This document shows positions 57,064-64,000 of a DNA stretch of 64,000 nt, one piece after another. A program made the translations under genes and the position numbers. This DNA is from Bacteroidota bacterium (GTDB lineage Bacteria; Bacteroidota; Bacteroidia; Bacteroidales; ML635J-15): the NCBI GenBank assembly GCA_029558535.1, contig JAKQEK010000372.1, positions 35,556-99,555 on the forward strand. The letters are read 5' to 3'. Every line of letters begins with the position of its first letter. The first letter of the stretch is position 1. The notes beneath the pieces are model-generated. The model ran no database searches. It saw only the letters and a list, made by a program, of their open reading frames with translations, and was not told the origin of the DNA.

Positions 57064-58608
57064 TTAAAATGGAGGAATTCCATGTTTTTTATCAGATTTA
57101 ACAACCACTTTGTTACGACATAGTAAAAGTGCATGTAAAAGCATTTCACGAGTTTCAGCCGGTTCGATAACCGCATCTACGTATCCTTTTGCAGCTGCAA
57201 CATAAGGATTTGCAAAACGTTCTTTGTACTCCTCTACTTTTTGTTTTCTCATTTCGTCAGGGTTTTCTGCTTCAGAAATTTCTTTGCGGAAAATAATATT
57301 AGCGGCTCCTTGTGGTCCCATTACTGCAATTTCGGCAGTAGGCCAAGCATAAACAAAATCGGCATTAAGATGTCGTGAACTCATTGCAATATAGCCTCCA
57401 CCATAAGCCTTGCGCAAGATTACTGTAATTTTAGGAACAGTTGCTTCCGAATATGAATACAAAATCTTAGCACCATGGCGAATAACTCCTGCATGCTCTT
57501 GATCAATTCCCGGCAAATAACCCGGAAGGTCAACAAGAGTAATTATAGGGATGTTAAAAGCATCGCAGTAACGAATAAAACGAGCTGCTTTATCTGAGCA
57601 ATCTACATCTAGTACACCTGCCAGGTAAAGAGGTTGGTTAGCAACGAAGCCAACAGTTTTTCCGCCTATACGGCCAAATCCGACAACGATATTTTTAGCA
57701 AATCTTTCCATTACTTCGATAAAATCTGATTTATCGGAAATTGCTTTAATGATATCTCTTACATCGTAGGGTTTTGAGGGATCAACAGGTACAACGGAAT
57801 TTATATCAATATTTACTTCAGGTTTGTCTGATGTTTTTTCGTCATTTTGAGGAATATTATTATGAGGTATAAAAGATAATAATTTTCGAATTTGTTTAAA
57901 ACACTCTTCTTCGTTGTGAGCAAAGAAATGTGCATTACCGGTAATTTCACTGTGAACGCGGGCTCCTCCTAAATCTTCCTGTGAAATTTCTTCGCCTAAA
58001 ACTGTTTTGATTACCTCTGGTCCGGTAATAAACATTTTAGATACTTTATCAACTACAAAAACATAATCGGTTAGTGCAGGAGAATAAACAGCACCCCCGG
58101 CACAAGGTCCTAAAATGACTGAAATCTGGGGTATGATACCACTAGCTTGAGTGTTACGATAGAATATGTCACCATAACCGGCTAATGAGCCAACGCCTTC
58201 CTGAATGCGAGCTCCACCTGAATCGTTAATTCCAATACAAGGAACTTTCATTTTCATAGCAACATCCTGAATTTTGGTAATCTTCATTGCGTGTCTGTAT
58301 CCAAGAGAGCCTCCAACAACAGTAAAGTCTTGAGCAAATACACAAATTGGTTTGCCTTCGACAAGTCCGGTGCCGATTACAACACCATCTCCATTTAATA
58401 CTTTATCTGCCATCCCGAAATCACGGGCGTCATGCTGAATGAATAAATCATATTCATTAAAAGTCCCCTTATCTAAAAGGAGATCTATTCTTTCGCGTGC
58501 AGTTAACTTACCTGACTCTTTCTGTTTTTGAATAGCCTTTTCGCCTCCGCCCATCATTACTTCCTGGCGTTTTTGGATTAAAGCTTCGATTTTCTCATTT
58601 TTGTTCAT
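57064..58608 (-). CDS. Acyl-CoA carboxyltransferase (propionyl-CoA carboxylase beta/methylmalonyl-CoA decarboxylase alpha)
   Basis: The 514-residue protein has two crotonase-like halves. The N-terminal half has GGSLGYRHAMKI and ACAGGAVYSPALTDY-like blocks (GPCAGGAVYSPAL), the C-terminal half DLPGYLPGIDQEHAGVIRHGAKILYSY and AYGGGYIAMSS. It moves a carboxyl group between biotin and propionyl-CoA. The family includes both PccB and MmdA, and the sequence alone does not decide direction. With MutAB 8 kb away, a methylmalonyl/propionyl-CoA role is likely. Confidence 0.9.
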   Translation of the reverse strand: MNKNEKIEALIQKRQEVMMGGGEKAIQKQKESGKLTARERIDLLLDKGTFNEYDLFIQHDARDFGMADKVLNGDGVVIGTGLVEGKPICVFAQDFTVVGGSLGYRHAMKITKIQDVAMKMKVPCIGINDSGGARIQEGVGSLAGYGDIFYRNTQASGIIPQISVILGPCAGGAVYSPALTDYVFVVDKVSKMFITGPEVIKTVLGEEISQEDLGGARVHSEITGNAHFFAHNEEECFKQIRKLLSFIPHNNIPQNDEKTSDKPEVNIDINSVVPVDPSKPYDVRDIIKAISDKSDFIEVMERFAKNIVVGFGRIGGKTVGFVANQPLYLAGVLDVDCSDKAARFIRYCDAFNIPIITLVDLPGYLPGIDQEHAGVIRHGAKILYSYSEATVPKITVILRKAYGGGYIAMSSRHLNADFVYAWPTAEIAVMGPQGAANIIFRKEISEAENPDEMRKQKVEEYKERFANPYVAAAKGYVDAVIEPAETREMLLHALLLCRNKVVVKSDKKHGIPPF

Positions 58609-58639
58609 ATTATTAAAGTTGGTTATACATTATTAATTA

Positions 58640-59719
58640 TTATTTAGGTGCAGTAAAATAAATTCCGGCAGCAATTAGTGCAAATAATATGTTCGGTATC
58701 CAAACGGAAAACATTGCACTAAAAATTCCATTAATTGCAAATACTGTAGCAAAACGCATGAATAGAATATAAGAGAAACTAAGTAGAATTCCAATCCCGA
58801 CATTTATTCCCAGCCCTCCTCTGATTTTTCGAACAGATAAAGCAAAACCAATCAATGTTAAAATAAATGTTGCAAAAGGTGCCGCAATTCTAGTATGTTT
58901 TTCAATTTCACTTGTTACCACAGCAGATGTCCCGGATAATTTTTGTTCTGCAATCAATTCTTTTAATTCTTGCCGGTTCATTGCTTCGATTGCACTGTTT
59001 TTACTTTGAAAATCACTAGGCTTGATTCTGAAAGCAGTATCTAATCTTAATCCGGTTATTAGTTCTTCTTTGTTTTTATCGAAATTTCGAATATAATAAT
59101 TTTGTAAAATCCATTTTTGATTGATAGAATCCCAAATCATCATTTCGGCATTAAGCTTAGATTTAAGTTTCACTCCGTCAAATTCCTCCAGAGTCATTCG
59201 TAAACCCATATTTCTGAATTGGTTGTAACTCTCGACATAAAAATATATGCCCGGATAAATTTGTCTGTGAATATTGTAACCGCCATATCTGGCATCCTTG
59301 TTCTTTAAATATAAAGACTGAAATTGAATTCTTTTTTTGTTGGAATCAGGGATAACATAATTGCCTAATACAAATGAAAATATTGTAATTACTGTAGCTG
59401 CAATAAAATAGGGGTAAAGTAACCTGTGTAAACTAATTCCACTACTGAACATGGCAATAAATTCTGTTTTGGCAGCCATCCTTGAAGTGAAGAATATTAC
59501 AGAAATAAAAACGAATAAGGAACTGAAAAGATTTGCAAAATATGGGATAAAATTTAGATAATAATCAAATAGGATAGAACTTAGCGGTGCCCCCTTATCC
59601 AGGAAGTCATCCATCTTTTCGGAAACATCAAAGATGATTGCAATAAGAATAATCAAAGTAAGGGCAAGAAAGAATGTCCCTAAGAATTTTTTTATAATAT
59701 AGATATCAATTTTTTTCAA
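58640..59719 (-). CDS. LptF/LptG-family permease (YjgP/YjgQ)
   Basis: The 359-residue protein has six hydrophobic helices: three in the first 120 residues (MKKIDIYIIKKFLGTFFLAL, ISVIFFTSRMAAKTEF, VITIFSFVLGNYVIPD) and three at the end, with a periplasmic beta-jellyroll domain between. It is the membrane part of the Lpt machine that moves lipopolysaccharide to the outer membrane. The first codon is TTG; there is no ATG close by. It follows the tgt TGA stop directly and in the same frame. It is followed by the carboxyltransferase gene. Confidence 0.9.
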   Translation of the reverse strand: MKKIDIYIIKKFLGTFFLALTLIILIAIIFDVSEKMDDFLDKGAPLSSILFDYYLNFIPYFANLFSSLFVFISVIFFTSRMAAKTEFIAMFSSGISLHRLLYPYFIAATVITIFSFVLGNYVIPDSNKKRIQFQSLYLKNKDARYGGYNIHRQIYPGIYFYVESYNQFRNMGLRMTLEEFDGVKLKSKLNAEMMIWDSINQKWILQNYYIRNFDKNKEELITGLRLDTAFRIKPSDFQSKNSAIEAMNRQELKELIAEQKLSGTSAVVTSEIEKHTRIAAPFATFILTLIGFALSVRKIRGGLGINVGIGILLSFSYILFMRFATVFAINGIFSAMFSVWIPNILFALIAAGIYFTAPK

Positions 59720-60850
59720 TCAAATTCTTTGATTTAGTTTTTCTATCGTTTGATTCTTCCATATTTTAAAATCGCCGTTTTTAATGTGTTCTCTAGCCTC
59801 CTGCATCAATCTTAAATAAAAACTAAGGTTATGAATACTCGCAATTTGAGCCCCAAGCATTTCTCCCGAAATCACCAAATGGCGAAGGTAAGCTTTTGTA
59901 TAAATTTTGTCAACAAAGCTTGTCCCTGATTCATCAATGGGGCTGTAATCATATTCCCATTTTTTATTTCTCATGTTCAAAGTCCCGTCCATAGTAAACA
60001 GCATTCCGTTACGTGCATTTCTTGTTGGCATAACACAATCGAACATATCAATTCCTCTTTCAATTCCTTCGAGAAGATTAATAGGTGTACCAACTCCCAT
60101 AAGGTAGCGAGGTTTGTTTTCGGGAAGTATTTCGTTTACAACTTCAATCATATCATACATTTCTTCAATAGGTTCGCCGACAGACAAACCGCCTATAGCA
60201 TTTCCTTCAGCACCAATGTCGGCAATGAATTTTGCAGATTCAGCTCTTAAGTCTTTATAAACAGAACCCTGAACAATCGGAAAATATGATTGCGAATGAT
60301 TATATAATTGAGTTGTAGTTTTGAAGTGATTCCAACCTCTTTTTAGCCATTGGTGTGTGAGTTTCAAAGATTTAGATGCATATTTGTATTCACAGGGATA
60401 TGGAGTACATTCGTCAAAAGCCATAATAATATCGGCACCTATTTTTCTTTGAATATCAACAACATTTTCTGGAGTAAAAATATGTTTTGACCCGTCAATA
60501 TGACTTTTAAAAACAGCACCTTCATCGGTAAGTTTTCTGTTCTCGGCAAGAGAAAAAACCTGAAAACCTCCGCTGTCAGTTAAAATATTTCTGTCCCAAC
60601 CGATAAATTTATGAAGCCCTCCGGCTTTATTGATAATGTCTATGCCAGGCCTAAGATAAAGGTGATAAGTATTTCCGAGTATTATATTTGCTTTAATTTC
60701 GTTTTGTAATTCAGGAATATGAACGCCCTTAACAGTACCGGCTGTTCCAACAGGCATAAAAACAGGTGTTTCGATTACACCATGGTCGGTTGTAATCTGC
60801 CCACATCTGGCTTTGGTCTCTTTATCCTTATTAGTTACCGAAAATTCCAT
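59720..60850 (-). CDS. tgt: tRNA-guanine transglycosylase (queuine tRNA-ribosyltransferase)
   Basis: The 376-residue TIM-barrel enzyme has LTDSGGFQVFSL near residue 90 and FDCVMPTRNARNG near 272, which contain the catalytic Asp residues. It swaps guanine for preQ1 in the wobble base of GUN-anticodon tRNAs. At the position where many bacterial TGTs have a CxCxxC zinc motif, this one reads YSPIDESGTSFVDKIYTKAYLRHL, with no cysteine but the later His kept. It is the first gene of an operon with lptF/G. Confidence 0.95.
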   Translation of the reverse strand: MEFSVTNKDKETKARCGQITTDHGVIETPVFMPVGTAGTVKGVHIPELQNEIKANIILGNTYHLYLRPGIDIINKAGGLHKFIGWDRNILTDSGGFQVFSLAENRKLTDEGAVFKSHIDGSKHIFTPENVVDIQRKIGADIIMAFDECTPYPCEYKYASKSLKLTHQWLKRGWNHFKTTTQLYNHSQSYFPIVQGSVYKDLRAESAKFIADIGAEGNAIGGLSVGEPIEEMYDMIEVVNEILPENKPRYLMGVGTPINLLEGIERGIDMFDCVMPTRNARNGMLFTMDGTLNMRNKKWEYDYSPIDESGTSFVDKIYTKAYLRHLVISGEMLGAQIASIHNLSFYLRLMQEAREHIKNGDFKIWKNQTIEKLNQRI

Positions 60851-60861
60851 ATTTTGCGGGG

Positions 60862-60869
60862 CAAAGATA
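60862..60869 (-). promoter_or_regulatory. Predicted tgt promoter -7 box
   Basis: Minus-strand TATCTTTG matches TAnnTTTG, 11 bp before the tgt ATG, implying a very short leader. A CTTG at 60891-60888 lies 18 bp upstream, a partial -33 box. Confidence 0.5.
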
Positions 60870-60935
60870 AGTATATTTTGTAATATACAAGATTGAAAAT
60901 AGGGATGCTCTTTAGCACATGACTAGAGTATGTAT

Positions 60936-61613
60936 TTAGTTTTCGAATACATAATTAATAATATTAGCACCCATTTTCAAAGCTTTCAATCTTACTTCAT
61001 ACGAATCGTTATGAACAGCTTCGTCTTCCCATCCATCACCGAGATCAGTTTCGAAAGAATAAAAAACGACCAGCCTTCCTTGATAAATTATTCCAAAACC
61101 TTGGGGTGGTTTATTGTCATGTTCGTGAATCTTGGGTAAGCCTTGCAGAAAATCAAACTTTTGGTGATATATCGGATGAGAATATGGTAATTCCACCAAT
61201 TCAGAGTCGGGGAATACTTTTTTTAATTCTCTTCTTATGTACGGGTCCATTCCATAATTATCGTCAATATGAAGAAAGCCTCCCGAGATTAGATAACTTC
61301 TCAGATTTGATGCTTCAAAGTCAGAAAAAATAACATTCCCATGACCTGTCATGTGAATAAACGGATAATTAAAAATATCTGAACTGCCTGGTTCGACAGT
61401 AGATGGTTGATTGAAAATACTTGTTCCTAAATTTGAATTGCAAAACTCAATTAGGTTTGGTAATGATGTGGGGTTGGCATACCAATCACCTCCACCGTTA
61501 TATTTCAATAGAGCTATTTTATAGGTCTCATTTTGTGAAAAAACAGTCGAACTAATTGAAATCAGCAGAAATGATAATACTAATATTTTATGTACCGATA
61601 GTTTATTTTGCAT
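60936..61613 (-). CDS. DUF4159 domain protein, secreted
   Basis: The 225-residue protein has a signal peptide (MQNKLSVHKILVLSFLLISISSTVFSQ) and the DUF4159 core: LKYNGGGDWYANP, PFIHMTGHGNVIFSD, GGFLHIDDNYGMDPYIRRE and a late GGGW-like GDGWED. This family is described as a periplasmic glutamine-amidotransferase-like fold of unknown role. It overlaps the small barrel gene by 11 bp, so they are cotranscribed. I cannot name a function. Confidence 0.82.
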   Translation of the reverse strand: MQNKLSVHKILVLSFLLISISSTVFSQNETYKIALLKYNGGGDWYANPTSLPNLIEFCNSNLGTSIFNQPSTVEPGSSDIFNYPFIHMTGHGNVIFSDFEASNLRSYLISGGFLHIDDNYGMDPYIRRELKKVFPDSELVELPYSHPIYHQKFDFLQGLPKIHEHDNKPPQGFGIIYQGRLVVFYSFETDLGDGWEDEAVHNDSYEVRLKALKMGANIINYVFEN

Positions 61614-62307
61614 ATAAATTCATTTGTAAACCGGCAAAAAATCCGGATCTGACATAGTTTTTATTTAAAGGGGAAAAATCAGTTATCCATTCTCCAAAAG
61701 TATAAGTAAAAATCAAAGCAAGATTATTATAGCCAACTCGCAAAAAAAATCCGTAATCGTAGGGGTTTAAATAATCAGGATTCTTAAATTTTACTTTTTG
61801 GAACAAAGTATTGGTTTTTAACAAATATCTTGTGCCGTATCCAAAAGCATAACTATAAAAGCCACCGATATCAGTAAACCAACCTAAATTTCGATAACTT
61901 GATTTTCCAACATTAAATCTTATATAAGCACCTGCCGATGCATAGTTGTGATAAGTGTTGATACTACTATAAAAATTCCCGGGGTCAAAGGAAGCTAAAG
62001 AGTCTTTATCCAGAAATGAACGGTGATTTACATAAGATAATTCGACTCCTAAATCTAATGCAGAAACAATTTTATACCTATAAGTATATCCTGCTGAAAA
62101 ATATCCGGATTTAAACTCATTTTCGATACTGGGATTTAATGGCATTGGCTTGGAATAATTAATATAATAGTAGCCGAAATGTTTATCTGTACATGACCAA
62201 TCAGTTTTTGATACAAAAAAGCCTTCATCTTTTACTGTTTCTGATGGTCTTTGTGCTAAAGAGATTATTGAAAATAACACCAGAAATGATATAAATATGA
62301 ATTTCAT
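61603..62307 (-). CDS. Small outer-membrane beta-barrel protein, unknown
   Basis: The 234-residue protein has a signal peptide (MKFIFISFLVLFSIISLAQ) and alternating strands typical of a barrel of about eight to twelve strands (for example GYFSAGYTYRYKIVSALDLGVELSY), ending in QMNLYAK. It has no match I recognise to a named family. It precedes the DUF4159 gene with an 11-bp overlap; the pair probably works together at the envelope. A TTG three codons upstream is not preferred. Confidence 0.7.
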   Translation of the reverse strand: MKFIFISFLVLFSIISLAQRPSETVKDEGFFVSKTDWSCTDKHFGYYYINYSKPMPLNPSIENEFKSGYFSAGYTYRYKIVSALDLGVELSYVNHRSFLDKDSLASFDPGNFYSSINTYHNYASAGAYIRFNVGKSSYRNLGWFTDIGGFYSYAFGYGTRYLLKTNTLFQKVKFKNPDYLNPYDYGFFLRVGYNNLALIFTYTFGEWITDFSPLNKNYVRSGFFAGLQMNLYAK

Positions 62308-62326
62308 AATATTCAATTATTTTCCA

Positions 62327-62334
62327 CAAAGATA
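62327..62334 (-). promoter_or_regulatory. Predicted -7 box for the barrel/DUF4159 operon
   Basis: Minus-strand TATCTTTG matches TAnnTTTG, 19 bp before the ATG at 62307. TTTG at 62352-62349 lies only 14 bp upstream and overlaps the preceding terminator, so the -33 box is doubtful. Confidence 0.45.
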
Positions 62335-62345
62335 ATTATTTATAA

Positions 62346-62373
62346 AAACAAAAAAGCGGTATTAAACCGCTTT
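62346..62373 (-). terminator. Terminator of the SprB/PKD gene
   Basis: On the minus strand AAAGCGGT, loop TTAAT, ACCGCTTT is a perfect 8-bp stem followed by TTTTG-TTTTT. It lies 22 bp past the stop of the gene to the right. Confidence 0.8.
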
Positions 62374-62394
62374 AAAGTTAAATTAAGAGATTTG

Positions 62395-64000
62395 CTATTT
62401 AATTACAATCCTTTGGTTTATGACACTATTTTCAGTTTCTATACAGATTAAATACAAACCTGAAGTATTTATCTCCCAAATTTCAACAATAGAATTATTG
62501 GTATTTTGCTCTACACATAATTTACCTGTTGCATCAAATATTTTAACAGATTTAATCAGCTCATCAGATTCAATGAAGAAATTCCCGTCTGACGGATTAG
62601 GATAGATTGACAAAGTATTGATATCTGAAAAAGATATTTCTGATACAACCTGTACTTCGGCAAACCCCGTGGCCATACAGCCGTTATCATCTATAACTGC
62701 AACTGAATACAATCCTGCAGACAAATCTGTAATAATTAAACTGTGTTGGTTATTTGACCAGTTAATTGTATATGGCTCACTACCGCCTGTTATTGTAAGT
62801 TCTATTTCGCCATCAGCATTGCCGACTCCGGTTTCGTGAGAAATGGTAAAACTTAATTCTGGTTTAGCATAAATAGAGATATAATCTATTTTTACCTCTT
62901 CATCACTACCTTCTGTATTTGTTGCTGTTAAAGATACAGTATAGATCCCAGGAGTAGAATATGTATGAACCGGATTTTGTTCATCAGACTCTCCGCCGTC
63001 TCCAAAGTTCCATTCCCAAGCAATCGGATCGTTTACGGTTAGATCAGTAAAATGAACAGTTAATGTTTGACATGCGTCAGTATCATCAGCAACAAAATCA
63101 GCAATTGGTAAAGCCGCTCCCTCCTCTGTAACCATTATACAATCTACTGACTCACAACCATTTCCATATTCAGTAACAGTTACACAATATTCACCTGCTG
63201 TTAAACCTTCAATTATAGAAGTACTACCAACTACACTCCATTCGTAGGAATATGGAGTTGAACCACCTGTTGCTATAACAGAAGCTGTTCCATCATTACC
63301 TAAAACAGTAACTTGAGTCATACTCATTTCGAGGGTTGGGGATTCTCCAATAGTAATAAAGTTATCTATCATTTCTGTATCAGACTCCGTAGCATTCTCA
63401 ACTAGAAGTGTTACTGTATATGAACCGGGTTCAGTATAAGTGTGAACAGGATTTTGCGCATCTGAGGTACCACCGTCGCCAAAGCTCCATTCCCAAGCTA
63501 TTGGATTATTTGTGCTTAAATCTGTAAAATGTACAATTAGCTCATCGCAACCTGAAATAACATCAGTTTCAAATGCGGCAACAGGAGGTGCACCTATAGT
63601 ATTTACATTTGCTTCTGCCTCAGCAATACAACCTGTTGCATCTTCAACAACAACCGAATAATTTCCACCCGTAAGTCCTGTTAGAGTCATAGTAGTTTCA
63701 TCAGTATTTGTAGTTCCCGAAGGAGTCCATGTGCCAACATAAGGTGGGGTACCTCCAGTCATTTCAACTGTTATACTTCCATCATTTGCTCCGGGAGCAG
63801 ATTCGTCAGTTGCATTAGCTTCCACAGTGAATGAAGGATTTATAGTAACACTTGCCGAACCTTCTTCACCCCAGCAACCTTCTGCAGATCTTGCTCTGAA
63901 ATAGTATGTGCCTGAAACACTTACAGTTTCCTGAGTTGCAGGATTTACTGTACTTGTGCCACCACTTGTAGTATTTTGCCAATAGATTGTTCCACCTTCA
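62395..64000 (-). CDS. Large SprB/PKD-repeat surface protein with T9SS sorting domain, 3' part
   Basis: The open frame continues past an internal GTG at 63825 to the right window edge, so the gene is cut and its N terminus lies outside. Visible 5' part: Ig-like segment ending VSVSGTYYFRARSAEGCW. Then SprB-type repeats (GGTPPYVGTW..., GGSTPYSYEW..., GGSEPYTINW...) alternate with two PKD domains (WEWSFGDGGTSDAQNPVHTY and WEWNFGDGGESDEQNPVHTY). The last 80 residues are a type IX sorting domain (INTLSIYPNPSDGNFFIES ... NQRIVIK). Known relatives are surface adhesins and gliding-motility proteins. It is predicted to be exported and attached to the cell surface. Confidence 0.88.
   Translation of the reverse strand, partial: EGGTIYWQNTTSGGTSTVNPATQETVSVSGTYYFRARSAEGCWGEEGSASVTINPSFTVEANATDESAPGANDGSITVEMTGGTPPYVGTWTPSGTTNTDETTMTLTGLTGGNYSVVVEDATGCIAEAEANVNTIGAPPVAAFETDVISGCDELIVHFTDLSTNNPIAWEWSFGDGGTSDAQNPVHTYTEPGSYTVTLLVENATESDTEMIDNFITIGESPTLEMSMTQVTVLGNDGTASVIATGGSTPYSYEWSVVGSTSIIEGLTAGEYCVTVTEYGNGCESVDCIMVTEEGAALPIADFVADDTDACQTLTVHFTDLTVNDPIAWEWNFGDGGESDEQNPVHTYSTPGIYTVSLTATNTEGSDEEVKIDYISIYAKPELSFTISHETGVGNADGEIELTITGGSEPYTINWSNNQHSLIITDLSAGLYSVAVIDDNGCMATGFAEVQVVSEISFSDINTLSIYPNPSDGNFFIESDELIKSVKIFDATGKLCVEQNTNNSIVEIWEINTSGLYLICIETENSVINQRIVIK

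Noticed and set aside
62395..63825. Treating the GTG at 63825 as the start of the SprB/PKD gene
   Set aside because: The frame stays open to the window edge with typical Ig-like sequence upstream, and no signal peptide follows the GTG. The gene is cut by the window.

Overview
The window is 64 kb of AT-rich chromosomal DNA from a Bacteroidota bacterium, most likely of the Bacteroidales or a nearby order. Four things point there: Bacteroidota-type promoters (TTTG, about 19 bp, TAnnTTTG); secreted proteins with C-terminal type IX secretion sorting domains; SprB/PKD repeats and CarboxypepD_reg outer-membrane barrels; and family traits such as a 78-residue ATP synthase epsilon subunit and type B L31. 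Most genes are core metabolism or information processing. No prophage, CRISPR array or insertion sequence with a transposase was seen.

Layout. 1-747: 3' part of an AAA+/PD-(D/E)xK ATPase. 780-4640 (minus): trpS, a methyltransferase, a YhbP-like protein and a U32 peptidase-family protein, with a palindromic MITE-like element before trpS. 4703-8759 (minus): lon, a GlmU-like nucleotidyltransferase, rpmE2. 8902-17617 (minus): an outer-membrane receptor, atpC-atpD, then a polyprenyl synthase, a sugar epimerase and an MMPL/RND exporter. 17885-28998: a Na/phosphate symporter facing a Ppx/GppA phosphatase, an ABC-2 exporter, a membrane methyltransferase, a Ca/Na antiporter, a secreted C10 protease, nadB and a DUF2007 protein. 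29001-32666: a propeller sensor fused to an adenylate cyclase and an HD domain. 32667-33155: tRNA-Leu(CAA) preceded by a broken copy of its own 5' end that carries a second palindromic element. 33171-38836: deoxycytidylate deaminase, S41 protease, an asparagine-synthase-like enzyme, a flippase and ribE. 38943-44680 (minus): rimP-nusA-infB-dusB behind a leader hairpin. 44948-48924 (plus): methylmalonyl-CoA mutase mutA-mutB. 49087-56584: a DUF4143 ATPase, prohibitin-like and universal stress proteins, a nucleoside phosphorylase and a nucleotide-sugar cluster (UXS, rfbA, rfbC, rfbD). 56741-60850 (minus): tgt, an LptF/G permease, an acyl-CoA carboxyltransferase and its biotin carrier. 60936-64000 (minus): a DUF4159 protein, a small barrel and the 3' part of a large SprB/PKD adhesin.

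How the genes work together. MutAB interconverts succinyl-CoA and methylmalonyl-CoA, and the carboxyltransferase plus biotin carrier could handle the methylmalonyl/propionyl-CoA step, as in succinate-propionate metabolism. The nucleotide-sugar genes supply dTDP-rhamnose and UDP-xylose type precursors for surface polysaccharide, to which the flippase and LptF/G permease also relate. The secreted protease and SprB/PKD protein imply a type IX secretion system elsewhere in the genome.

The most unusual material is non-coding. Two related palindromic elements (1822-1996 and 32916-32993) share their ends and an internal motif. The first lies exactly between 9-bp direct repeats and the second interrupts a duplicated tRNA-Leu 5' end. 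There is also a terminator-like hairpin between the predicted rimP promoter and the rimP start codon, which could be an attenuator.
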